Assembly: GCF_000276665.1 (NCBI RefSeq)
Contig: NW_004955470.1
Span: forward strand, 1,710,513 to 1,774,512
Direction of reading: 5' to 3'
Source: Chinchilla lanigera
Lineage: Eukaryota > Chordata > Mammalia > Rodentia > Chinchillidae
DNA: 64,000 nt
Position numbers and translations under genes: made by a program. This document shows, one piece after another, positions 46,011 to 60,100 of the stretch. Each line of letters starts with the position of its first letter. Positions within the stretch are counted from its first letter, which is position 1. A model generated the notes under the pieces. It was not told where the DNA came from and did not search any database. It saw only the letters and a list, made by a program, of their open reading frames with translations.

Positions 46011-49000
46011 TTCACTGTGTATGTGTGCGTGTGTGTGTGTGTACCTCTCCATTTTGAGTATTTTGGGGGTTAGGGAGGTAAGGTAAGCAGCGGAAGGAAG
46101 GAGGTTCTAAAATTATACCGGGCAAACTCTGAGCCAAAATAGTGGATTAACATTATAAAGAAGCAAACAAAACATTTCACCCGCTAGGTGCCACCGCTAG
46201 GTGTGGTGGCACACGCCTGTAATCCCAGCACTCAGGAGGCTGAGGCAGGAGGATTGTTGCAAGTTCGAAACCAGCCTGGGCTACAAAGTGAGTTTAAGGC
46301 CAGCCTGAACTGCATAGCAAGACCCTGTTTCAAAAGGACAAAAAGAAAAAAAAAAAAAAAAATTCACCCTATGTGACAAGGAGACTTACATCCATTAAAA
46401 AACCCCAGCATTTTGAAGAGATTGGATGGGTTTTGAGGTTAACCTATAAAACCTCCATTGGCCATGTTTATACTTTCCCATCTTAAGAGAAGGAATGAAC
46501 ATCTGGAAGTCATCTGACACGGGGCTGATGTGCAAGAAGCAGTAAGTCTTACGAGTGACATCAAGTCATTCTGAATGAGATCAGGGGACAAGGATTCTCA
46601 ACGAGGCGATGGCAGCAGGCCACGGGCAAGCAGGGCAGAGGGCTGGTTAGCGGCAGAAAGCACCTCACAACCTCTCTCCCCAAGGTAGGCCTTTGGCTCA
46701 GAAATATAAAATCTAGAAACCTGAGGTATGTTCCTGAAATTCATCAAAAGTGAGACACAGATAGTAAAGTGAGTGCAGATGATCTGGCAGGGTCACACAG
46801 TGTGCTGCATCTGAATTTTGTATGTGTTCTTTGTGCAATTCTCAGCTCCTTCCCTAAGTAAGCCCGGTAAAGGTACAAGTTATTTTCACAAAAGCCATTT
46901 CACGGCATTTTATTTTCATATATGTGTGTATGAGTGTATATATACACATATGTGTAGCTATGTACATATGCATAAAGAGGACAGATAATCTTAGTAAAAT
47001 TTCTTGGAAAAAAGAAAGAGTGGAAACAAAAACAGGAAATTGGGTACAAAAGCTCAGGGCCACTGGGCTCCACTCGATTTTGGCAATCCATGAAACTGGC
47101 AAATACTTCCTCACATTCACACCCCGCTTAGCACCATATCCTATCCCGTTTTTTTCTGGTGGACAAAGACAAAAGCAGCCGACAGGGCAGCAAGCGTTAC
47201 CGGATGTCAAACTTGCGGTGCCCTGGCTCCAGTAGCAGAGGGCGCTCGAGGTATTTCTGGATCACGTGCACCTGGCCCTGGTTGTCTATGAAATCCAGAA
47301 GCTCTGACGCCTCTGAGGAGATGAGGATGCCTTCGCCTAACAGAACGAAAACAAAACAGAAGTAGTCTGGTTCGTCTCACAAGGAAAAGCTGTCTACAAA
47401 GCCACAAAGGAAACACAGAAGGCACAAACAACCAAACCAAACCAAACACTCACAGGAGGTCCTCATTGACTACACTTCACTCTTCCTTCTCCTGTCCTCC
47501 CACAACTGCTCACACCCTCCCCTTCCTCTACAGCTGCACCCAGGGTATCCAACTAACTCTTTCTGCGCATAGGAGCACCGGCTTAGCGAGCTGCAACCAC
47601 AAAATTGTAGTTGTACCGGCAATCAAGAGTCCAAGCACGTTAACTAAATGCCATCTACTATCAGTCACTGGCTATAATAAAGACTATATCACCTATAACC
47701 AATGACTCCATTTCTAACACTGTATCATATAGAAATACCAGGAAAGTTAGGGAATAAAAACAAGTATGTTCTCCGCAGCATTGTAACAGAAAAAATTAGA
47801 TACATTCAAAGTTTCCACTAACATTAAGTAAGTGGAACCAAGTCCACTTGACTGAGATGTTACACACCTTTTAAAATGTAGCATGTTTAACTGTTTGGTC
47901 AATCTTGCACTCTTACATCTGATAATCTGAGCAACTTCGTTGAAGATAATAATATGTAATATAACAACCATTGTTAATTTCCTATTATCTTTTTTTTTTT
48001 TGGTACCAGGAATCGAACTGATGACCTTGCGCTTGCCAGGCAGGCGCTGTGCTGCTGAGTTATATCCCCAGCCCCTCCTATCATCTTATTTTGAAATTCT
48101 GCACCGTTTTTATTGTTTTTGTGTTGTTTTGCTTTTGCTTTGTGGTTATTTTGGTTTTTTTCCTCTTTAAAATAAAATTTTAAAAGTGTGTAATTCAATG
48201 GTCTGATGTATATTCCTGAGTTTTGCAACCATAGGTACCATGTGATTTTAGGGCAGTCTCATCAGCCCCTCCAGGGAGCTCTGTACCCATTTCCTCCCCA
48301 CGCCCCATTCACTCCAGTCTCTGCCGACTGCTAATCTACTTTCTGTCTCTAAGCATTGCCTCTTCTGGATATTTCATATAAATCATGTCACATAGTACAT
48401 GGCCACTGTGGATGGCTAATTTCACTAGCACAGTTTTCGAAGTTCATTCATGTTGTAGATGCACTGGTACTTTGCTCCTTTTTAGGGTTGAGGAGTATTC
48501 TACAGTATGGTTATACCACACTTTTATTAACTCGTGATTTGGACATCTCAGTTGTTTGCACTACTGTCTGGCTCTTAGCAATAATGCTATAAAGACTCAC
48601 ATACAAGTCTGTGTAGACATATGTTTTTAATTCAGTGCCATTGTGATCTCGATTGGAATTATGTTAAACCTACAGACCATTATGGGGTGAGCTGACATCT
48701 CTACCTTGAGTTCTGCAATCCATGAATATGGTATGTTTATCCATTTTTTAAAGGTGCCCTTTGACCTCTTTCATGGCCATTTTGTAAGTGTCAGCATTCA
48801 GAGCTTGTACATATTTTGTTAAGTTTATACCTAAGCATCTCACTCTCTCTGGGGTGACTGTAAGTGCTACTGTTTTAACCACTTAACAGTTCACCCCAAG
48901 CATCACTCGGGGTACTATCACACTGTTAAGCACTATCTCTAGCATTGCTTGGGCAGGTGTTACTTTAGCCAGTCAATTCTTGTCACTTTAGCCAGTCAAT

Positions 49001-52000
49001 TCTTGTACTGAAGAAATTTGATAAAATTATCATCTTCATATCTCCTGTTACATTACCTTATAAAATTTAATGAAAATATGCACTTTTTGTCATGCTGTAT
49101 TTAAATAACTGACTGGCAAGAGGTTAATTTTGGTTTCCACGTCATTAATACACAGAAATGCAGTTTTTGTGTGTTACATCCTGTAACACTGTGAAGCTCA
49201 CATTTTAGTCCTGAGGCCCTTTCACTTATGCTTGGGACTTATAGCCTATCTCATCGTAGATCTCATACTTTCCGCGCAAGTGAATTCAGTTCCATTTGTT
49301 AATTTAATGATCCATTTTTCCTTAAAATCAACCTCTTTCTCATCTACCCTGTTTGTGCCATTTTTTCCACCACTTGGTTAGGCTCTTGAACAAGAAACTG
49401 TGTTGGAAAAGCTCCCTCTTTTCCTACATACAACTCCTTTTGTTTCATCTTCTCTAGGATCCACACTCGGGGTTTTCTGGCTACTCTTTATTTCCAGTTG
49501 CCCATCCTCAACTTCAGAACTTAACCTCTCTTCCTGTGCACCGCCTTGCACCAACTTCTAGAATGCTCACCCTAAAGCACCGCTTTCCCTAATGTCCTGG
49601 AACTGTCTCCCTCTCCTGCTGAGGCCTTGCTCTGCATCACCTAACCGCCTTCCCTCCCCTATGCGCCCACCTAATTTTCCTTATGTAAACTATTTGCTAT
49701 TGGAAATTCATATACCAATGCGAGTAGGCTGCAGAAACAGTGGGTAAAACGCAAAGAAATAAATACATTTTTATAGCTTTAAAAAATTATTATCATTTAA
49801 ACAGAGAACATTAAATGGAAACAGAAAAGCTAAGCACAGTCTTCTTTCCTAACATAATTGTTTCTGTTTTTTCATATTAGCAAAGCCTGTTTCAATCACC
49901 ATGAACTCACTGCATATTCTTTTTTTAAATTTACATGGTCATTTTTTTAATTTTTATATAAACTTTGCCATTATGTTTTTTTTTGTTTTTGTTTTTGTTT
50001 TTCTTCCGGTACCGGGAATCGAACTCACGACCTTGTGCTTGCCAGGCAGGCGCTGTGCTGCTGAGCTAAATCCCCAGCCCCCTGCCATTATGTTAATGCC
50101 TGAAAATATCTTACTATGTGGAAGTAAAAAAAAAAAAAAAAGAGTTACACATTTCTTTACTGGTTGCTGGACAAAAGAGTTGTTTCTAAATAATATTATG
50201 CTATTATAGATAATATGGTAGTAAATGTCTTTGTGGTGGATCACTCATTTCTTTTATTTTTATTATTATTTTTCGTCTTTTTGAGGCAGGGTCTTGCTAT
50301 GCAGTTCAAGCTGGCCTTGAGCTCACTTTGTAGCCCAGGCTGGCCTCAAACTCTTGGCGATCCTCCTGCCTCAGCCTCCTGAGTGCTGTGATTATAGGCA
50401 TGCACCTCCACACCTGGCTCATTTCTTTGAAATATTTCTTTGGAGTAAATTTTCAGGAGTGAGAATACTGCGCCAAATGATATGAGTCCTTTATGACTCT
50501 CGTGTGTCACTGCACTGCTTTTTCAAAGGGTTGTGAAACATCCCTTTGAAATTTTGGTCCCAACCAAATTTTGGTTGGGTCCCAACCAATGGGTCCCAAC
50601 CAACGGCAACAACATCGCTCATGCTTTTCATGTTCTTATTTTGCAGCTCTACAATGACAGGTAAAATCTAATTTATTTAGTAAGTTTTGGCTACTGGTGT
50701 AGCCTGTTTCCATGGGTCTGTTAACTGTTCCTTATACCGCTTATTCGTTCATATCCTCACTCACTAACCATGGAGAAATTATGAAGGAATTTTGGAGGGC
50801 AATCTTTAAGAAGCTGAGTCCTTTCTGTCCCCTTGCCCCAGTTCCCACTTGAACTTTTAGCGTTTCTGGGAACAGAAGCACCGCTATCAGCCTTCTCTCT
50901 GACTAGACCACGGGCCACGCGGTCACGCGGTCACGCCTTCTCTTGTATTCCTGCATCTCCAGCACTCGCTCGTTACTCACTCACTCACTCAGCACATACA
51001 CTGGACCTTCGCCGGCTGCTGGCCCGGCATGCGGGGAGACGGCGCCGGGCACAGACGTGACATGGTACTGGCTGTGCTTTAACAGGATCTCTTTCTGCTC
51101 TGGAGGACAGCCCAGAGCAGCACGGGGAACTGCACCAGAGGTGAGAGGTAAAGGTGGTTCAGGTCACCCGGGTGGCAGGGCTGGGGCCCTGTGGCTGCTC
51201 CTGGGTATCATTTGAAGATGCAGCCAATTATATCAAATTGTTTTTTTTTTTTTGGTACCGGGAATCGAACTCAGGACCTTGTGGCTCCCAGACAGGCACT
51301 TGTGCCACTGAGCTATATCCCCGGCCCTCAAGCATTTGTTTAACAAAAATAAAAGCCATTCACTCATTCTATTGGTTTCATTTTGTCGTTTCCAAACAAA
51401 GCTAATATATATCAGTTATCTTCCTCAGCCCTTGAAGTAACAACTCTTCATTTGACATTTTCTTCTGTTTATGTCTCCCCATTGCTTAGGGTCCCTCTAT
51501 GTCTTGTCTTGGTGAGGGTCCAGGTACCAGGGTCCTCAAAAAGGACCTGACCCCAGGCTCAAATCCACAAGAGGAATCCAGAACACCATAGATGTCTGTT
51601 TCCTCTTCCAATTCCCCCATTTACCATCAGAGCCAAACTCGGAGACAGTACTTAAGAAGAGATCGCAAGAGGGGAAAGAGAAGTAGGCGAGGTACCTGGC
51701 TGGTGGCAAGAGTCCAACTCTCCCACTCTCAGGAGATCCCAGGTGACGCCCTCCTGTCTCATGGCTGGTGGAAAAAGAAGGTGAGGTCTACTGGCCCAGG
51801 GATAGAAATGAGGACCAATGGCCAGATGGTCTTCCAAGGCAATAAAAGAAGAAGTAAGTTCAAAATGGAATAGGTTTAAAAAGAGCATACGATGGTAGTT
51901 GAAGAGGGAGACTGTTTATGTGCTCATTACACTGAGGACTGCCTGTATTTCCATTACAATTTTTTTTTGGTACCGGGAATCAAACTCAGGACATTGCGCT

Positions 52001-55000
52001 TGCCAGGCAGGCACTTGTGCCGCTCAGCTATATCCCCGCCCTGACTGCCTGTATTTTAGGCCTGAGTTATTATAAACTTCACACCATCTATATAATCATT
52101 CAACACATATTTACTGAGTGTCTATAAGGACACAGAGACAAATAAGAAAGTCTGGGTTTATACGGAGCTTACAGTACAACTGGGGAGATGGACAGATATG
52201 TAACATAGACCTAGGAAGAGATTAGTCAAAAAGGAAAAATAAAGCAGGGCGCAGGGACAGAAAGCAATGGCACAGAGGTTATCTCAGACTCCAACAGCCT
52301 TCTCCTCCAAGGCAACATCTGTGCTGAGAACCCATGCAAGCACATTCCAGGTAGAGACAAATTTAGAGTATCTGAGGGACACAAGGCAGTCAGTCTGTGG
52401 CTATACAGCAGTGAGCAGGGCCAAGAATAGAAGGAGATGAGATCAGGGCTATGAGGAAACGCCCAAAGGGGTAGGCTACATCAGGAATCTGGAGTTATTC
52501 TAATTGCATTAGGAAGCCAGCTGCTAAGCCATAGGCAGGAAGTCACAGGATTTTCTAAGACATCACTCTGTCTGTGAGCGGAACTGGCTGACAGCAGGCT
52601 CTGTAATTACATAGACTAGAGAGAATGGCGGCTTTGATTTAAGGTGGGAGCAGTGGAAACAGCAAGATAAGAGTCTAATTCAAGGATGCATCTTAAAGGT
52701 AATGCTAGCAAGGCTTGTTAGTGATTAGGCGTAGATGGTAAAGAGCTGTCAAAGGTGTAGGGGCTTCAGGGCCTGGGTAAATAGTGGGATCAGATACTAA
52801 ACAGGAAGAGTGAAAGAGGAGCAGGCTGGGGTGGCCAAAGATGGGAGGCAACGAAGAGAGCTGTAACCGACACATCAGGTTTGAGATGCCTCTTACAGAT
52901 AGAGAGCGTGCTCTTGGACCCAGCACTTAAAGGTAAGACCTAGAGTGGAGATAAACATCCAGAAGGCATCGCTACATAGAGGAACACTTAAATCTACACA
53001 CATTCTCTACCCCCCGTGACTCAGAGTAGAATAGAGCCGCTCATCTAAGTACGTCCTTAAAATCTAATGTGCCACTGAACCAAGATCATTAGAAGCCTAC
53101 AGAGCACAGAGAAGATGACAGCAATGGGAACTCACCTTTGGCACCAGCTGATGACTTTGCAATCCAAACGTTGCCTTCCCCATCCTCCTTCTTTCTGTTA
53201 TAAGAAGCTAGGAAGAATTCTCTTTCATCTGTCCGTGAGTTACTGACCAGTGGCTGGATTCCATTCTGCGCTGGAGCAACTGGGGTCTTGAGATTAGTCG
53301 GATATATCACATAGGACTCAGGGAACCAGGTACAGGACTCAGCCAGTTCCGGGCTTGTCTTGATCAGCCTGGCAGAGGACAGAGAGTCAGTCTCCCTTCT
53401 TAGTACTGTATGTTCTGTCACTCTCTTCAGAGAGGTGACCGCTTTCCCTGAGAGCCTCTCAAGGAGATAAAACACAAACCAATCTCCTCCTTACCCCTCT
53501 CTGCACAGATCTGTAACACGCTATGGTAGGTGCTTATTTCCTAGAACTTCGGCTGTGTAAGGAAACAACTGACAATCCTCAGCCAACACCTTTTCACCAA
53601 ATATGTTGCATATGAGCCAGACCCACACTAAGAAATGAAGCAGAAAGCAGAGGAAAGCACTTCAGTATCTAGCTGAACACTATCTTGGCTCAACTCTCTA
53701 GGGAAAAAAAGGGTACTTAAGAATCTGAATTATCCAAAGAATATTTTTAGTCTTCATTTCCTGCTTTTAGCTCAGCCTGGCTTTGGTAACAGAATAAAGA
53801 AGGAATTTTTCTGTTGGGACGTAGGCACCAGTGGGCCTCATGAAACAGATGCCCTGCTCCCAAAATAACAAAACAGCACGGAAGTGAAAGTTAGGCCCTG
53901 GGCAAGGAACTGAGCAAACACAAGGGCTTCCCACTACATCTACTCTGCAATCAGACCCCAGAGCTGGAGGTACTGGAACCCCATTTTGTAAGAGTACAAG
54001 TAAACTCCCTCCCCTCCAAGATCATAAAGGGAGAGAGTATCAGCCAGGATGCAAGCGGTAGACTCCCAAGTCCTAACTCTGAACTGCCCCATACCCCAGG
54101 GATCAGAGCCGGAAGAGGATCCTACCAAAGACATGTTCTGCCCTGAGCCGCAGTCTCTTTTCTGCCTAGAACAGAATGGCTCATGACAAACTTGTATTAA
54201 GAGTCAACTACGAGCTGGGCATGGTGGCACATGCCTGTAATCCCAGCACTGAGGAGGTTCAGGCAGTAGGATCACCTCCAGTTCAAGCCCAGCCTAGGCT
54301 ATAAATAGTGAGTCCAGGTCAGCCTGAACTATATAGCAAGACCCTGTCTCAAAAAAGAAAAAGGTTCAACTATAAAACTCAGTCTGAGGGCAAACGATAC
54401 AAATAATAAAAAGAAAAAAAAAGTCATCTCAAAATTGAAGAAATCAAATTTGAAAGCTCCTTTAACCCAAAAAGGAAAAGAAAACTACAAATAAATTTCT
54501 AACTCAATGTTTAACTCTGTATCTGCCATTGCCCAGGGGGTCACTAGCCACATGCAGATATAGACCCTTGAAAATGTGATCAGCGTGATGACCCAGGAAC
54601 TGAATTGAGAATTGCATTTAATTTTAATTTAAAAACTGATGCACTGTGACATATTTTTCCATTGGGCACAGCTTTACTGATCTGGTAGGGTGACATTTTA
54701 CTTTATTGTTGTACTGTTGTGTGCAGCGCGGGCCTATGTGTCATTTCTAGAATCTCACACAAACACATCAGAGTTCTATTCAGGGACAATACACTGATTC
54801 AGACAATACACTGTCTGTACATTGATGAAACATGATCACGTGCTTACTACAGAGAGGATGAGTACAACTATACAAACCATAATTGGTAACTAAGGTAGAA
54901 TAGAATTTTTTTCCCAGTTAAAAAACAAGCATGGACAAATTTTTAATCTGAAAATAAAAACAAGGGCTAGGGATTCAGCTCAGTGGCACAGCGCCTGCCC

Positions 55001-55128
55001 GGCAAGCACAAGGTCGTAAGTTTGATTCCTGGTACCGGAAAAAATTAAAAAAAAAAAAAGAAAATAAAAACAATACTGACATGAAATTGAATAGGGACAC
55101 AGAAGCTAAAACCAATGACCAGGTCAGT

Positions 55129-55178
<50 letters not shown>

Positions 55179-57144
55179 CTGGAAGATCTATCACAAATTC
55201 ACAGTGAGTGGCAACTGTATTAGGCTACTGCAGAATAAAACAAAAAAGTAGTTGTTTTGTAAAGGAGATTTTTGAGCAAATAAAAAATTAATTTGATAAG
55301 CATTTTCCTCTCAACAGTCAAAAAGAATGATATAAGTAACTGAAATCACAAATATCCAAAAAAAATTTTTGAAACTATTTTTAGTCTAAGGCTCAAACCC
55401 AAAGCCTCCCATACGCTAAGCTAACGCTCTAACACTAAGCTACGGGTCCTAAACAAATTTTTAATAGAATTAAGTCTGTAACTTCAGTCAACTATAGAAT
55501 GCCTTGGATTCTTAAATACACACACACACACACACACATGCACAAGCACGCACACAAACCCACATTTTTTGCATGGAACTGGAGACCACAATGTTAAGCA
55601 AAATAAGCCAATCTTGGTCAGTTAACTATCACATTTTCCCTCACATATAAGCAATCATAAATAAAATAAAGGGACAATGACAGGAAACTAGAAGACAGAC
55701 TTGTAGAGATATAAAGGGGTATGGGGGAAGGGGAAGAAAGAAAGAAATGGGTGAAAATAACCCAAACATGTTATATGCATGGACCAGTATATAAACATGA
55801 ATCTTACTATTGTGTAGTACTAATACCCATTTTAGATGAAAATATACTGAGAAAAATTATTTTATTTTATTTTATTTTTTTGTCTTTTTGAGGCAGGGTC
55901 CCACTATGCAGTTCAGGCTGGCCCTGAGCTCACTTTGTAGCCCAGGCTGGCCTCAAATTCGCAACGATCTTCCTGCCTCAGCCTCTCAAGTGCTGGGATT
56001 ATAGGCGTGTGCCACCACACCCAGCAGAAAAATTATTTTAAAGCAAAGGGTCAAGAAGATATTTTTACCTGTCCCCCCAATGAACAACCTTCAGTTCAGA
56101 CACAATGGGCCACAGAATACAAACCCCTTGTGTCTAACAACATCAAAGACTGATTCAAAGTATGAAAAATAATAAACATTTTTCCTCATCTTTAGATAAG
56201 TTGTGAGCTAACAGATACTGCTCAATCTCTACTTTGGGAATGCATATATGAACAAATGTTGTCAAACTACAGCCTAAAAAATGTCACTCATGGTACAGGT
56301 GCTTTTGAGTATTTCTCATCTGCCAAAGAATTGCATCCTACCTATGAAAAGTTACTTTCTAGCCAGGTGAGATGGCATATACCTGTAATCCCAGCACTCA
56401 GGACGCTGAGGCAGGAGGATCATTGCAAGTTTGAGGCCAGCTTGGGCTACAAAGCGAGCTCAAGACTAGCCTGAACTGCGTAGTGAGACCCTGTCTCAAA
56501 AAGACCAAAATAAAAAAATAAAAAAGTTACTTTCTGTTATGATAGATAGGAGTTCAACTATATTGAGTTAAAATATGGATTTACTGGGATTTTCATAGAC
56601 TTTCCTTTTTTACTTCAGACTGCTGTATGATACGTACTGGAAACATTTGCTTCCTTGCACTGTATGATACATATTGAAAACATTTATTTTCACAGTTTTC
56701 TGAAGCAGACGCTATAAAAAGCAGCAAGAATATAGTTTTTTTAAATGATTCAGTACACTTGCAAATGTGACAATGATTCATCAGTTCATGGAACGGCTGA
56801 AAGGAATAGAAGACAATGAATTTAACGAATTTACCGATACTGTGCTCTTTGCCAGTATGGAGAGATGAAAGCATTTTATAAAAATTCACTGTACTGTTAA
56901 ATCTAATTTAGATTTTCTTGAAAAAGAATGCTTTCCAAATCATTATTTTCACTCAGTAAGTCATTATTTAATTCAATAATCAAAAAAAAAAAAGTGGCCG
57001 TGTTATTTACCTTATCCCACCCATATCCACACTGCAGCTGAACAAGCTAAATTTACAGGGAAGATTTAATTATTTTTGATCTACCGATATAAAAATGATA
57101 ATTTTATGTCCCAACTTCACAATACAAGTTAATAATAATGGTTG

Positions 57145-57175
<31 letters not shown>

Positions 57176-60100
57176 TGTGAAAAATGTAGACAATTTTAAT
57201 TGTAAAAAGACAGCATTGTGAAAATTGCAAAAAAAATTTTTTTAATTAAAAAAAATGTTGGTGGGATCAACAAGCTTACTACTTTTTATTATACTCACTA
57301 CTGCTTTGAATCCAATATCAATAATACTGATTTAGTTGGGCAGGGTGGCACATGACTATAATCCGAGCAGTTGGGAGGCTGAGGCAGGAAGATTACTGTG
57401 AGTTCGAGGCGAGCCTGCACTACAAAGTGAGCTCAAGGGCAGCTCTGAACTGCATAGCGAGACCCTGTCTCAAAAAGACAAAAAAAAGTACTGATTTGGC
57501 ACAAGAGTTGGTGAATTTACTCAACTTGGACACAGGGTTCCACAAATGATATGCTTTTGTTCTATAAAGTAAAATCAATTATTCTAAAAAAAGATGAATA
57601 AATTTCATCATCATGTATATGAATTTTAAAGGAAAATGACTGTTTGGTACTCAATTACTAAAAACCTTTAAGTACGTTGGAACAACTTAGGTATATAAAT
57701 CTACTTTTTCAATCACAGATTTTTATGAAATCTAAATTCAGGCCAAGGATTGTCAATGAAAACTTACTGCCTGAATTAAGATGTGCTAACAATGTAAAAT
57801 ACACATCAGATTCTGAAGGCTCAGAATGAAAAAAAAACAGAAAATATCTTCTTGCATTCATAGCATGTCAGAATGACAGTATTTTAGGTTTTTATTTTTT
57901 TACGGTGCAGGAGATTAAACCGAGGTGCTCACACATACCAGGTAAGTGTTCTGGCACTGAGCTACATCCCTAGCCCAGTATTTTGGAGTTATATGGTTAA
58001 ATGAAATAGATCATTAACCTAACTGCACCTGTTTCTTAGCAATTATTTTACCAGGAAGTTTAAACAGACCCGTGTAACTGGCGTTCTATTTCTGTTGGAC
58101 AGTGCTGGTCTATAAGATGACCTTAGTCTGGAAGCTCTCACTTCCTGCCCAAAACCAAGCCCAGGCCCCTCAGGGGTTCCTGTGTCAGTCAGTTCCATCC
58201 TTACATCAGCCTGGAATCATAAACTGAGGCTCACTCACATCTATAAATGAGTAGTGCAAACGCCGGGCATGGTGGCGCACGCCTGTAATCCAAGCAATAG
58301 GGAGGCTGAGGCAGGAGGACTATTGCGAGTTTTCCGCCAGCCTGGGCTACAAAGTGAGCTCAAGGCTAGCCTGAACTGCATAACAAGACCTTGTCTCAAA
58401 AAGACAAAAAAAAAGAGCAATGCTCAGAAGAAGAAACAAAAGCCTCCAACCTGCCAGGAGAAGAAAAGCCCTCAGGCTCTGAGACTGTGGCCCTGGGTCT
58501 TGATGAACTGCAGAAACTCCCTGAGGGGTCAGGAGTAAGGGGCAGGCTGCAGGGGACGCAGCACAGAACCCCACCAAGGCTCTAGGGAGCCCTCTGGGGG
58601 ACGCAAGGTCACACTGCCCATGGGTCTCGCGGGGACAGATTCAAACTGTCCTGGTTCACCATGGATGGCTGTGGTCTTGGACAGCACAGCTGACTTCTCT
58701 GAGCCGGCATTCTGCACTATAAAATGACGGAGATCACATTTCCTTCCTCTCAGCTCCTGCAAGCCATACTAAATCACGGGAGACAGACAGACAGACAAAG
58801 GGACCTGGCATCTCCCAGGATTAATTACTCCAACCCCTCACAGGTCACTTAGGGGATGAAGAACGCTGCTGCTGATGGAGACAAGTCTCAGCTTGTATAA
58901 GCCGTGTCCCCATTTACAAGGTGCCATCACAGATCACAGGCCACCAAGGTCGGAGAACAGGCCTACCACCTCACCGATCCCCATCTTACAGACAAGATGG
59001 GGATCTACAAACCCAAGCTGCTGGCTCCGGTCTTAATCACAGCATAATGCCGTCTCCTTTCACCTTATGATACTGTCCTAGTGATATTCGGCCATCACCC
59101 AACTGCTCTGAGATGGGAGATGAGGCAGATCCTATTACACCCTGCCCAGATATCTGTAAGATGGGCACTGGGATTCAGAGTGGTGCTGTCCAAAGCTAGA
59201 GATCCCTGCTGAGCCCTGGTCATGATTCTAGTCCAGTACTCACTCTGCCTCCCTGTAACTGCTAAATACGCAAATACGTAGAGCATTATTTTTCACACCA
59301 TCCTCTGCTTCCTATCTATACAGCAAAATTCTACTTTCGCCTTTGCAGAGAAAAACAGAAAAGATTAAACAGTTTATAAAAATGTGAAATGAGGCAGGAG
59401 GACTAATAAACAATCATGTCCCACTTCGACTTCTGATTCTAGTGAAATATAAACATAAAAACATAGACCTCAGGAAGCCTCACTTTTGGAGTTGCTGCCG
59501 AATCATGAAAAGCCATCCTGGGAAAGAGTGTGTAAGTTACCAGGGCCAGCAAGTCTGACAAAGACGTAAACGTTCCTGTGTGTACTCAACCTAGTAGCTA
59601 TGTACTGCTCAGAAAAAAAAGAGGATCTTGCATTGAGTCACATTTTCCAGTGTCATCTACCTAAGTGACCTATTTCGCTACACATACATGTTTAGTAGGT
59701 ATGTGTAGGGAAGAATCCCAGAGACCTACTACCGCCCTAATTGCAGATGCCATACCCTCTGAAATGACAGCAATAACAGCAATGACAACCATAATCACAG
59801 CAATGAGAAGAACCTTCACTTCTAGACTATAAACTAGGAGGCATTAATTCACACTGAATTAATTCTCACAACCCTGAAGTAGTTACCATCACCATTTTAC
59901 AGAGAAGAAAGCTAAGGGCTCAGAGTCAAACATGTATTAGGTACCAGGCCACTGAGTTACACATACTCCATAGTGACACCTTATTTAATCTCCACCACTG
60001 CGTCATGAGGAAGGTATCAAGACTCAGCAAGATGAGATCTGTTCTGACTAACGAGATGAAGGGCTGAGGCTAAAACCCAAGCTGCTGGCCCCGGTCTTAA

